The notes under the pieces are model-generated. The model was not told the origin of the DNA and searched no databases. It saw nothing but the letters and a program-made list of their open reading frames with translations. A stretch of 64,000 nucleotides of DNA from CAYLMG01 sp964493425 (GTDB lineage Bacteria; Planctomycetota; Phycisphaerae; Sedimentisphaerales; Anaerobacaceae), in NCBI GenBank assembly GCA_964493425.1, contig CAZBMW010000008.1:36810-100809 (forward strand), read 5' to 3'. A program made the translations under genes and the position numbers. How positions within the stretch are numbered: the first letter of the stretch is position 1; each line of letters opens with the position of its first letter. Positions 34,462 to 42,208 of this stretch are shown here, in pieces.

Positions 34462-37400
34462 CTATGGGCAGGATTCAAGCCACTGCATTGCAAATATTGC
34501 ATAATCAAAGAAAGTGACAGAGCCATCACAATTCAGGTCGCCGTCATTGTAGCCGCCGGGCAGGCCTGTCCAGAGCCAATTATCAACGAATATGCTCAAA
34601 TCATAAGTATTGACGATGCCGTCAAGCTCGTAATCTGCACAGAATGTGCAGTAGTCGGGGTCGGTAAATAAAACGAATGAAAGGTCTGCACTTTCGCCTG
34701 TCTTATCGAGGATTTCGAACCATTCCCATCTATTTTGGTCGGGTAAGAATTGGCCTATAACAGCGTCGTCCTTGAAATTGTGTTTATGGTTAGTCCAGCC
34801 CCAGGTGTAAAGCGGAGGGTTAAATTCATTGTAAACGGCGACTATGCTAATCCAGTAGATTGCTTCATATTGTGGCTGGAAGAAGAATTCTTCTCGCGGC
34901 AGTCTTACAGAGCATCTGTAAACTGGTTCCTGTCTGACGGGGAATGGGAAAATATTTTCTATGTAGCTGTCATAACCGACCATAACTTCATCGTAGTCAT
35001 AAGCCCTGTATTCCCACACCTTTCTTCCGGGATGGCTGTAAGGATAGGTATTGCAAGGGTCATCGACGGGGACATCGGTCCAGATAGACAGCAGAAAGTA
35101 GTCTGGATTGTTTGGCAGAACTTTGCCGAGGAAATTCGGCTCTGCTGGATTATATGTATAGTCGAGATATGAGCCCGCCCACGAAATAGCGGTAACAGGT
35201 GTACGTTCTGTGCAGAGCCAGTCGTCTGCGACAATTTCATCAATTTGCATTTGCATAAGAGGCTCATCAATTATATCGACCTCTATTTGCGTGGAGGGAA
35301 TATCTTCGTAATACTGCCAGTCTCGCAGTGATGTGAACGGCTGTTCGAATTTGATGTAGTTTGGGTCTGTGTCAAGCTCAAATGAGAGGTCCCAGTAACG
35401 GTCGATGTAGAAAATAGGTCCACCCATAAACAAAGCGCTGAACGGGGTTGTCTCCAGCCAGATTTCGGGCGTTAATATCATACCTGTTTGGGGATTATCC
35501 GGCAGCCAGGTGGTAACTGCGGCGTCTTCCCAGACAACGGGTCTGGTTTTCCAGCCCCATTGATAGCTGTAAACCGGCTCATCATAGATTGCCACTATGC
35601 TAATCCAGAAGATGTCATCGTCAGATTCGAACTCGCTTTGCCGGAAGTATTCGTGAGGCCGAAGCTCGAGATAATACTGGAAGCAAACGTCTCTGTCGAA
35701 ATCGAGCCAGCCTTCCTGTCCGGCGTAGAAGCTGACATCATCGCCGAACCATTGTGTTTCGATTCTGTTTGCGGGGAAGTATTTTTGCCAGAGCAGCTCG
35801 TGCGGTCTCGACCAGTTGAAGGGAGGCTCACCAGCCGGTGTATTTGACCAGAATCCTATCCAGAAGGAGCTCGGCTGGGGCGGCAGCATATTGTACTCGT
35901 AGTAGTATTCTGCTGGCCAGTTATAAAATGAGCCCCACCAGTGTATGCTTGTCACCGGCATATTTCCAATACATCTGAAATCGTCTGCCTGCGTTAGCCA
36001 CATTATTGGGCCAGGATCAATGGGGTCGTTGCAGGGGTCAGCAGGTGCGACCGACCACATATCGAAGCCGTAAATATTTGGAGTCTCACGCATTGATACG
36101 GTTTCGATAGGCGGCTGAGACCATTTGAGATGTTGGACCATCTCTTTTCTCTCTCCTGTTCCGAGTTTGAAAGAGAGGTCCCAGCTAAAGCCGTTTGTAT
36201 CTTTTATCGGCATGAAGGTAGGTTCATCCAGGGGCGGCCCGGAGTATATGCGGACAGCGTCGTCTGCGAAGTAGTGCGGACGGGTTTCAACGCCGAACGG
36301 AAAGTTAGGTTCGATTGGTTCGAAGAATGGCTCGCAGCAGTTCGGGTCCGGCCAGCCTGCGCTCAACTGGCATGAAAAAATCGGCAGGTCAGACGCATTA
36401 ATAAGACCGTCGCAGTTAAGGTCGGCCCATTGACAGTCTCCCATAGGCGGCTGGCCGAAGCAGGCCGTAAAGTTTGCCTGGTCAGTACTATCAACGTCAC
36501 CATCTCCGTCGGAATCTGCATTGCAGTCGGCGCACACCATTTGGCCGTAGATTGGTTCAATGCCAAGCCAGTAGATATCCCAATCGCCTGGTTGATACCA
36601 GTAATCACAGGGGTCGAGAAATTGTGTGAACATAAATTTTGTTGTCTGTTCGCCTGTTTCTGGGTTTTCCTCCCAGCCGTAAAATTCGACGTCGTATTCG
36701 TCGCAGTGAATTTCGTGAATGATTTGACCGGGATGGCTGAAACTTTCATCGGGGTCGGCGTAGTCGGGCGGCACGTTTGTCCAGATGGTGAGGTAAAATT
36801 CATTGGGCAGCACCTCTGGTGGTGGGACCATTTCATCGTGCCAGTTCCAGAACGAGCCCCACCATCGAATCATCGTAATAGGGTCATTGGAATCGCATCT
36901 AAAGTCGTCCGCGACGAAGTTTCCGTATTCGTTCCAGCCGAGATATACAGTTTCATATGGGTCAAAATTGAAAGGCGGCTGGGCCCATTTTACCCTGACG
37001 CCGTACGGCAGCAGGTCGTATGTTTTATAATCGTAGTCATTGCCGTCGGTTGCAGGCATTAATGATAAGCGGCCGCTATCGAGGCCGATATCCATAATAT
37101 GAGGCTCTTCTGTAATGGGGTAGAAATCGTTTCTGGGCGGGACGGAGTGCGGAGGTTGTGTGTCCTGCCAATTGCCATAATAGCTTGATTCGATAATTAT
37201 GGGATCATAAGGTTCCCAAATGAGAGGCGGGCCCCCGTTGTTAACATCTGTGAACTCGAAACGGGGATAGACGTTAAATACGCTGTCATAAGTCCCGCCG
37301 TTCTGATGCGTTTTTTGGGCTTTCATTATGCCGTTTGAGTCGATGGGGGGATTTACGGTAACGTAAACGTTAAAAAAAGAATCGGCAGGGAAGTCGCTGC

Positions 37401-37755
37401 CTGTAACTGGAATGGGTTTTATGCTGACAAGGCTTAGGTCAACGATTCTGAGTTCAATGTTTCCGCAGGGATCGGGCGATGTCATTCTTTCGATAATGGT
37501 GTCGGTGTCTGAGTGGCAGGGGTCTATAGGTTCGCCTTTCAGACAAATGACGCCGTCAAAGGGATCCGAGCCCGGGCCGAAGAAGTCGGCGGGTATCGGT
37601 GGGAGGGATTCTGAGCCGAAGATAATCTCAGTCGGTTCGACGGTTTTGTAATAGTCCACGCCCGGCGTGATGTAGCAAAAAGCCGCGGGGCTGTAAAACA
37701 CAACAAGGCCGAAAATTAACAGCGTTGATAGAAAGATGGATTTTGGGTTTGTCAT
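34462..37755 (-). CDS. Giant secreted protein with three ADDF/ADDW modules and dockerin segments
   Basis: A 1097-residue exported protein (signal peptide about 1-28). Three modules open with VADDFRCDSNDPITMIRWWG, ADDFRCIGNMPVTSIHWWGS and VADDWLCTERTPVTAISWAG. The C-terminal 300 residues are close to the end of the 1636-residue neighbour (EQPFTSLRDWQYYED; LSFVLFTDPDYC), including the dockerin-like end (DGIVNTYDLSIFVDNWLW; GDLNCDGSVTFFDYAIFA). Oddly, a second dockerin-like pair (DSDGDGDVDSTDQANF; DLNCDGLINASDLPIF) is inserted inside the first module. The N-terminal 230 residues are unlike the neighbours. Function unknown; secreted or cell-surface. Confidence 0.85.
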   Translation of the reverse strand: MTNPKSIFLSTLLIFGLVVFYSPAAFCYITPGVDYYKTVEPTEIIFGSESLPPIPADFFGPGSDPFDGVICLKGEPIDPCHSDTDTIIERMTSPDPCGNIELRIVDLSLVSIKPIPVTGSDFPADSFFNVYVTVNPPIDSNGIMKAQKTHQNGGTYDSVFNVYPRFEFTDVNNGGPPLIWEPYDPIIIESSYYGNWQDTQPPHSVPPRNDFYPITEEPHIMDIGLDSGRLSLMPATDGNDYDYKTYDLLPYGVRVKWAQPPFNFDPYETVYLGWNEYGNFVADDFRCDSNDPITMIRWWGSFWNWHDEMVPPPEVLPNEFYLTIWTNVPPDYADPDESFSHPGQIIHEIHCDEYDVEFYGWEENPETGEQTTKFMFTQFLDPCDYWYQPGDWDIYWLGIEPIYGQMVCADCNADSDGDGDVDSTDQANFTACFGQPPMGDCQWADLNCDGLINASDLPIFSCQLSAGWPDPNCCEPFFEPIEPNFPFGVETRPHYFADDAVRIYSGPPLDEPTFMPIKDTNGFSWDLSFKLGTGERKEMVQHLKWSQPPIETVSMRETPNIYGFDMWSVAPADPCNDPIDPGPIMWLTQADDFRCIGNMPVTSIHWWGSFYNWPAEYYYEYNMLPPQPSSFWIGFWSNTPAGEPPFNWSRPHELLWQKYFPANRIETQWFGDDVSFYAGQEGWLDFDRDVCFQYYLELRPHEYFRQSEFESDDDIFWISIVAIYDEPVYSYQWGWKTRPVVWEDAAVTTWLPDNPQTGMILTPEIWLETTPFSALFMGGPIFYIDRYWDLSFELDTDPNYIKFEQPFTSLRDWQYYEDIPSTQIEVDIIDEPLMQMQIDEIVADDWLCTERTPVTAISWAGSYLDYTYNPAEPNFLGKVLPNNPDYFLLSIWTDVPVDDPCNTYPYSHPGRKVWEYRAYDYDEVMVGYDSYIENIFPFPVRQEPVYRCSVRLPREEFFFQPQYEAIYWISIVAVYNEFNPPLYTWGWTNHKHNFKDDAVIGQFLPDQNRWEWFEILDKTGESADLSFVLFTDPDYCTFCADYELDGIVNTYDLSIFVDNWLWTGLPGGYNDGDLNCDGSVTFFDYAIFAMQWLESCP

Positions 37756-37893
37756 TTTAGTATATCCTCCGTATTTGAATTCGAATTACGCTTTGTAAGC
37801 TGACAGTTCTGAATGGAAGAATGATTTGGATTCCCGCTTTTACTCTCACTACGTCCTCAGCTCCTAATTATGCGGCTATCGGTTGATTCTCTT

Positions 37894-37921
37894 ATTATAC
37901 ATAATTTTTTAAGAATTTCAA
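37894..37921 (-). promoter_or_regulatory. Sigma70-type promoter for the 1097-residue secreted protein gene
   Basis: On the minus strand TTGAAA, 16-nt spacer, TATAAT. The leader would be about 130 nt. Confidence 0.55.
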
Positions 37922-37986
37922 GGAAATTATCGGACAAAATCCGGTTTAATTTGGGTGTTTAGAGGCCATAAAGAACAAAGGTAAAA

Positions 37987-38015
37987 TTGCCTTTTTGTCG
38001 AAAAATATGTATAAT
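37987..38015 (+). promoter_or_regulatory. Sigma70-type promoter for the orphan 105-residue gene
   Basis: TTGCCT, 17-nt spacer, perfect TATAAT. Leader of about 90 nt to the start at 38115. It supports the plus-strand reading over the overlapping antisense frame. Confidence 0.55.
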
Positions 38016-38114
38016 AGAAGCGACAGTGAGCAGAAAATATTAAATGGATTTTGGATGCGGCTTCAAGGACCGAGCATCTGTTAAGCGGAGTACTTCAAGG
38101 CCGGGATAACTGAT

Positions 38115-38432
38115 ATGGCGATGATGAGGAAAAAACTTCCATACAGGCTGCTTTGGCAGGCGTTGCTGTTGAATAGAAAGACTGAGAAAGATGCAATACC
38201 AATAGATGTAAGCCTGTTTAAGACGATTAGGAACAATATTGGTCTGCACGGCTACAGGAGAGTGAGAAAAGAAGATAGAGAAGACGTCAGAGCCTATCGG
38301 AAAGATACTTACGGTACAACATTTTTGTACGTGAACCTCGAAGAGAGCTCGATTGAATGCAAAACGGAGACCTGGTCCGGCCTGATGAGTATTTGCAGCG
38401 AGTTCAACCTGCGTGCATATAGAGCGGTTTAA
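38115..38432 (+). CDS. Hypothetical small basic protein
   Basis: A 105-residue protein I do not recognise. It is rich in Arg and Lys (LLNRKTEKDAIPIDVSLFKT; HGYRRVRKEDREDVRAYRKD) and has no signal peptide or membrane helix. A 143-residue antisense frame covers the same DNA but has a poor composition and no promoter. The gene stands alone between the giant secreted genes and the HNH endonuclease gene. The start could be the ATG at 38115 or the nearby in-frame ATGs at 38121 and 38124. Confidence 0.45.
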   Translation: MAMMRKKLPYRLLWQALLLNRKTEKDAIPIDVSLFKTIRNNIGLHGYRRVRKEDREDVRAYRKDTYGTTFLYVNLEESSIECKTETWSGLMSICSEFNLRAYRAV

Positions 38433-38513
38433 GTTTTTAGTGTGATTTGAAGAAAGCATCTCCGTTGTCATTCCTGCGAAGCTTGTCCTCCCTAAAGTGC
38501 GCTCACCATTGTT

Positions 38514-38533
38514 ATTCCTGCGAAAGCAGGAAT
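38514..38533. repeat. ATTCCTGC hairpin element
   Basis: Perfect 8-bp inverted repeat ATTCCTGC-GAAA-GCAGGAAT touching the stop codon of the HNH gene. A half copy (CATTCCTGCGAAGC) lies at about 38468. Same family as the elements at 42838 and 62057. Confidence 0.75.
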
Positions 38534-39211
38534 CTATCTTTTCAGAGCTTTGTATTCCGCCGGAAAATTCAGATAAGCAAATTCTCCGAAAAGCCGAATC
38601 GCCTCTTTATCATATTCCTTGGCTGCCTCAACTTCATCTTCGAAGACACCGAGATATCTACATTTCCTGTTATAGTGAATCTGGGCACGCCATTTCTTGT
38701 TATATTTGTCCCAGCAGAGGCCTTTGTATTTTGAGTTTTTCCCCCAGCCTTTGCGGTTACAGATATTTTGCTGGTAGGTGCAGATACGAAGGTTGTCTTT
38801 CGTATTATTCAAGCCGTTGCCGTCGATATGGTCAACAAGCAGACCTTCTGCCGGTTTCATAATAAATCTGTGCATTGCTGTATTTTTACCATTAAAAGTG
38901 CGATAGGCATAAAACCTTTTATAGCTTATTACGGTATGCCATTTATATTTACTAAGCCGCTCATAATCCTCGGCATCAACGATTGCAACTTTTCCTTTTG
39001 TTAGCGGTATGAATCGAATGTCACTGTCACTTGGCTGTTTTAGTTTTTCTCTGTATCCTCGTTTGTGCCGAAAGTTCCTGCAGCGATTTTGCTTTTCGGT
39101 AAAAAAGAGACTGCCGTTTGCGCCTTTTTTATTAATGCATACAAGTGCTGTCCCATTCCGTCCTTTAGGCCTTACAGCGTAAATGCAATCTTGGCAGTTC
39201 TTTGTTTGCAA
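38534..39211 (-). CDS. Free-standing HNH endonuclease with AP2 DNA-binding domain
   Basis: A 225-residue protein. Residues 1-50 hold four cysteines (6, 9, 25, 44) that look like a zinc ribbon. Residues about 110-155 are an HNH nuclease (AMHRFIMKPAEGLLVDHIDG then NGLNNTKDNLRIC). Residues about 165-222 are an AP2 domain (SKYKGLCWDKYNKKWRAQI; RYLGVFEDEVEAAKEYDKEA). This layout is that of homing endonucleases, which spread by cutting unoccupied target sites. It is not inside an intron or another gene. TTG start, with GGAGG 8-12 nt before. It marks the left side of an AT-rich accessory islet. Confidence 0.88.
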   Translation of the reverse strand: MQTKNCQDCIYAVRPKGRNGTALVCINKKGANGSLFFTEKQNRCRNFRHKRGYREKLKQPSDSDIRFIPLTKGKVAIVDAEDYERLSKYKWHTVISYKRFYAYRTFNGKNTAMHRFIMKPAEGLLVDHIDGNGLNNTKDNLRICTYQQNICNRKGWGKNSKYKGLCWDKYNKKWRAQIHYNRKCRYLGVFEDEVEAAKEYDKEAIRLFGEFAYLNFPAEYKALKR

Positions 39212-39323
39212 CTATTCCCTTCCTCCGCCATTTTTAATTCTAACTTCTTAATCTTTTTCTTAACTGTTCATCTGTTCAACTGCTCTACTCTCTCGGCCCT
39301 TCGGGCCGCCCTCCATAATTGCA

Positions 39324-39459
39324 CCCCCCAGCGCGAATTTGCGCGCTTTTGGGCTTTTTCAAATGCATGAATTGATGTAAGTTCTTGTATAGAAATGACT
39401 AAAAAATTTTTAGATTTTTTGAGTTTTCTAAATACCCCCCCCGCGCGATTTTGCGCGCG
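39324..39459. repeat. Intergenic element, copy 1, bounded by C-tract/GCGCG palindromes
   Basis: Left end CCCCCC-A-GCGCGAATTTGCGCGC (39324-39346) and right end eight C then GCGCGATTTTGCGCGCG (39435-39459). Between them, from 39376, is a block TGTAAGTTCTTGTATAGAAA followed by an A/T-rich run. The first 36 nt of that block match copy 2 (from 41254) at 30 positions. The segment 39376-39459 and its partner are both 84 nt. No coding capacity. Origin and function unknown. Confidence 0.75.
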
Positions 39460-39699
39460 AGATAAATCTTCGCTAAGAAAATTAAGATTCTGTAATCGAA
39501 ATCAAAAGAGCTATTTTTGTTGAAAAATAAGGTTAATTTAACACCTATCTGAAAAATCTTTAAAAAAAAGTAAAAAATTTATTGGGTCTAAGTCCTTGTT
39601 ATACAATAAGATACGATTTTCCATGTTGTTATTGCGAAAAAGATGATTGAAAAATTGGAGAAATTGGCAACAATTTTGACCCAATGAGAGTTTTTTCCT

Positions 39700-39727
39700 T
39701 TGACAGAATAAGCGGGAGAGATATAAT
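39700..39727 (+). promoter_or_regulatory. Consensus sigma70 promoter of the two-gene cassette
   Basis: Perfect TTGACA and perfect TATAAT with a 16-nt spacer, about 32 nt before the first start. Both hexamers match the consensus exactly, unlike the other candidate promoters here, which suggests strong constitutive expression. Confidence 0.7.
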
Positions 39728-39759
39728 AATATTGATAGCTAAAGTCAAAAACCACACAA

Positions 39760-40455
39760 ATGGATTCTAACGAATCTTCAAGTAAATTTAGTTCTAAAAA
39801 CCTTCCTTTCAAAGGAACCGAAGACTGTGACTTGCCTGCAGACCCTCCGGCTAATATGCCGATAAAAGACAGTATGTCAGAAATGCCGGTTTCAAAAGCC
39901 TTATGGGCATATGAACAGTTGGGTGACACAGTTGACGGAGGCTATGACTCTCTAATAAAACAGTATGGTGACAAAAAACTCTCTGAGGGAATCCCGAATT
40001 CAGACTATTTTCATGCTCTGTGTCTCACCAGTATTATGTTTCGGAGAACAAAATCACAAATCAGAATACTTTCCGGTTTCGATTTAGATCCATTTATTGG
40101 AGCATTGCACAGAACGTTTGAAGGAGCTTTGGAAAGAATTAAGAAAGTAAAAGAAGGATTCGTTCGTATTCTACTAATAGAAGATATTTCCCAAATGCCC
40201 CTCACCTATTTGAGACAAATACAATCAAAATATTCTGATATAGTCGGAATAAAAAAGCTCATTCATGGTTCAATAAAACCATCACATCGAACGATATGCG
40301 ATGATGATAAATTGCGTTTAGAAAAACCCCATCCACCTTTAACAGAAAAATCTAAAGCAACGTTAGTACAAGCAACAGCCTATTTCGGAAATACAGCTCG
40401 AGCAAGAGCGGAAGCTGAATATTTTGATTGGATGTGGAATTCCATGTCTTATTAA
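39760..40455 (+). CDS. Hypothetical soluble protein, first gene of a candidate defence cassette
   Basis: A 231-residue cytosolic protein I do not recognise. The first 55 residues are Ser/Pro/Asp-rich and probably disordered (SSSKFSSKNLPFKGTEDCDL). The rest looks like an alpha/beta fold: ALCLTSIMFRRTKSQIRILS, GFVRILLIEDISQMPLTYLR and SHRTICDDDKLRLEKPH, then AEAEYFDWMWNS. The H-x5-D-D-D-x2-R-x-E stretch recalls half of a degenerate phospholipase D-like domain, but the catalytic HxK is not there, so this is only a guess. It is followed after 24 bp by a membrane protein gene. Confidence 0.65.
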   Translation: MDSNESSSKFSSKNLPFKGTEDCDLPADPPANMPIKDSMSEMPVSKALWAYEQLGDTVDGGYDSLIKQYGDKKLSEGIPNSDYFHALCLTSIMFRRTKSQIRILSGFDLDPFIGALHRTFEGALERIKKVKEGFVRILLIEDISQMPLTYLRQIQSKYSDIVGIKKLIHGSIKPSHRTICDDDKLRLEKPHPPLTEKSKATLVQATAYFGNTARARAEAEYFDWMWNSMSY

Positions 40456-40479
40456 AAATTCCTAAGAGGAGATAATCAG

Positions 40480-41088
40480 TTGGAACTAATAGCTGTTATA
40501 GCTATAATTCTATCCCTTTCTGGTGCAACTTATGCTGGTATAGTGGCTATCAAAAGTATACAAGAAGAGCGTATAAAAGAAATATTAGATGATGCGGAGT
40601 CAAAATCAGAACAGATCAAAGAAATAGGAACTATTTCTAAAAATATAGAACTTTTTAAATCAGCATATAACGGAATAAAACATGCAAATAGAATAAGGAA
40701 ACTATCATTCTATTTACCTATCTGGATTTTTGGTTTAGTTAGCTTTTTTATTGCGGTTATTTTTGTCATGAAAAAGCAACCAATTGAAGATATATTACCT
40801 CATTGGTTCAAGTGCAGACTCCTTATTGGTTCAATAGTGTTTATAGATGTCCTATGTTTATCTGCCTCTTTTATTATGTACTGGTGGGCGCGACATTATA
40901 GTCGTAAATTAAAAGACCATCTCGACATTGCTAAAGAAAATGCAAAGAAGAATAAACTTAAAGTAAAATCCAATGAAGAGAAATCACCTAAAGGAAAAAC
41001 CAAGAAAGATAAACCACCAAAAGGAAAAACTAAGAAAGAGAAACAACCTGAAGGAAAAACCGCTGAGGAAGATTCCTCTGAAGAATAA
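40480..41088 (+). CDS. Three-helix membrane protein with Lys-rich repeat tail, second cassette gene
   Basis: A 202-residue protein. Helices at about residues 2-22 (ELIAVIAIILSLSGATYAGI), 76-96 (FYLPIWIFGLVSFFIAVIFV) and 110-132 (LLIGSIVFIDVLCLSASFIM); the segment between the first two is a charged alpha-helix. The last 40 residues are three 10-residue repeats of the type SPKGKTKKDK / PPKGKTKKEK / QPEGKTAEED, first basic then acidic. TTG start, AGAGGAG 8 nt before. Pairing of a soluble protein with a small membrane protein is a common plan of abortive-infection systems; that role is inference. Confidence 0.65.
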   Translation: MELIAVIAIILSLSGATYAGIVAIKSIQEERIKEILDDAESKSEQIKEIGTISKNIELFKSAYNGIKHANRIRKLSFYLPIWIFGLVSFFIAVIFVMKKQPIEDILPHWFKCRLLIGSIVFIDVLCLSASFIMYWWARHYSRKLKDHLDIAKENAKKNKLKVKSNEEKSPKGKTKKDKPPKGKTKKEKQPEGKTAEEDSSEE

Positions 41089-41218
41089 AACTGATCCGAT
41101 TGCTTAAAAATAAGTGCGTGAAAAATCTCTTTTCAAAGTGTTTTCAAAATTACATATTTCTTGATGCACATTCGAAAACTTACAAAAGCGCAGGAAATAA
41201 TCATGACTCAATCAGAAG

Positions 41219-41337
41219 GAATTTTTTTGCGTTTTTTTTAAGGCGTGGATTTCTGTAAGTGCTTATATAGGAAGGATTAAAAAAATTTTCAAAAAAATCC
41301 GTTTTTCTTAAAAACCCCCTCGCGCGATTTTGCGCGC
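41219..41337. repeat. Intergenic element, copy 2
   Basis: Homologue of the element at 39324-39459. The left palindrome is decayed (GGAATTTTTTTGCG). The block TGTAAGTGCTTATATAGGAA starts at 41254, and the right end is CCCCCTCGCGCGATTTTGCG (41315-41334) continuing CGC. It lies downstream of the two-gene cassette, in the same orientation as copy 1, so the pair brackets the cassette. Confidence 0.7.
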
Positions 41338-41384
41338 AAATCCCCCTAACTGACGACTAAATACTAAAGACTATCGACTAAAAT

Positions 41385-41407
41385 CCCCCCGCGCGCATTT
41401 GCGCGCG
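41385..41407. repeat. Additional C-tract/GCGCGC palindrome
   Basis: CCCCCC followed by GCGCGCATTTGCGCGCG. Between this and the end of copy 2 are words CTAACTGACGACTAAATACT and AAAGACTATCGACTAAAAT, a short ACTA-type mosaic. The rest of the spacer 41089-41473 has no gene. Confidence 0.65.
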
Positions 41408-41424
41408 AACGCCAATAATTTGTC

Positions 41425-41453
41425 TTGCCTTTGGTAAAAATGGGAAGGATAAT
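41425..41453 (+). promoter_or_regulatory. Sigma70-type promoter for the AbiV-family gene
   Basis: TTGCCT, 17-nt spacer, GATAAT; leader about 15-20 nt, with AGAGG before the ATG. Confidence 0.55.
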
Positions 41454-41473
41454 ATTGCAAACCAAGAGGACAT

Positions 41474-42121
41474 ATGGTTAAGAAGCTTTCAAAATATAAA
41501 TTTAAAAGAATTGCGACGGAGTCATTTAAGAACGGACTGAGACTTCATTTCGATTCAATCCTTTTATATGAGAACAAATCTTTTCCTTCTTCATTCCAAT
41601 TATCAGTAATTGCAATGGAAGAACTTGCTAAATCATATTGGGTTGAACATTACTATTGGTCATCGGAAGTAAATAATTATTGGCCGGACGAAGATTTTGA
41701 ACAAAAATGGTTAAAGCTTCTGTACCTCCATCCTGAAAAACAGAAAGCTTTTTTTGGATGGAGACAATATTTTGACTATTCACCAAAATTTGTCAAGTTT
41801 GTCGAAAAGAAGCAACTTGAATTAAAAAAACAAAAAGCAACATATGTGGGCTTGGACAGAAACAAAGGTAAAATAGATGTAAATAGCCGAATTTCAGTTC
41901 CTATGAGAATAAAAAATAAGGATGCCAAGCAAATGATTTCAATGATAAACGATCTTTTAATAGAGTCTTGTGAAAATAAATTACTTCAAGGGTTTTGTTC
42001 TGATATTGAGGAGAAAGATGAGCTTCTGAATAAAGGACTTTTAATACGTTTAAAAAAATGGAAATATAAATCAGGAATTAAATCAAACCGATGGTTTAAA
42101 GAGTGGATGAAAAAACTATAA
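41474..42121 (+). CDS. AbiV-family abortive infection protein
   Basis: A 215-residue protein matching the AbiV plan: an N-terminal helix SFKNGLRLHFDSILLYENKS followed by FQLSVIAMEELAKSYWVEHY, the family's conserved A-x-EE-x-x-K core. Residues about 75-125 are a charged, Lys-rich insert; the C-terminus is basic. Family knowledge: AbiV of Lactococcus blocks phage translation and the family is placed among HEPN folds. The gene has its own promoter and is convergent with a HEPN-type gene. Family call is firm; phage-defence role is inferred. Confidence 0.75.
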   Translation: MVKKLSKYKFKRIATESFKNGLRLHFDSILLYENKSFPSSFQLSVIAMEELAKSYWVEHYYWSSEVNNYWPDEDFEQKWLKLLYLHPEKQKAFFGWRQYFDYSPKFVKFVEKKQLELKKQKATYVGLDRNKGKIDVNSRISVPMRIKNKDAKQMISMINDLLIESCENKLLQGFCSDIEEKDELLNKGLLIRLKKWKYKSGIKSNRWFKEWMKKL

Positions 42122-42208
42122 CAAATTAAAATAAATGACGAGAAAGTTAACCACACGGCTTATGAAATAAGGATTGGCGCGGAAAATAGCGGTGTATAAA
42201 GTTCAACA

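Noticed and set aside
38040..38471. 143-residue antisense frame over the orphan gene
   Set aside because: Composition is unlike a normal protein, it lacks a ribosome site or promoter, and the plus strand has a good promoter and frame.
39324..41407. GCGCG palindromes as a CRISPR array
   Set aside because: Only four copies, irregular spacing, no constant spacer length and no cas genes.
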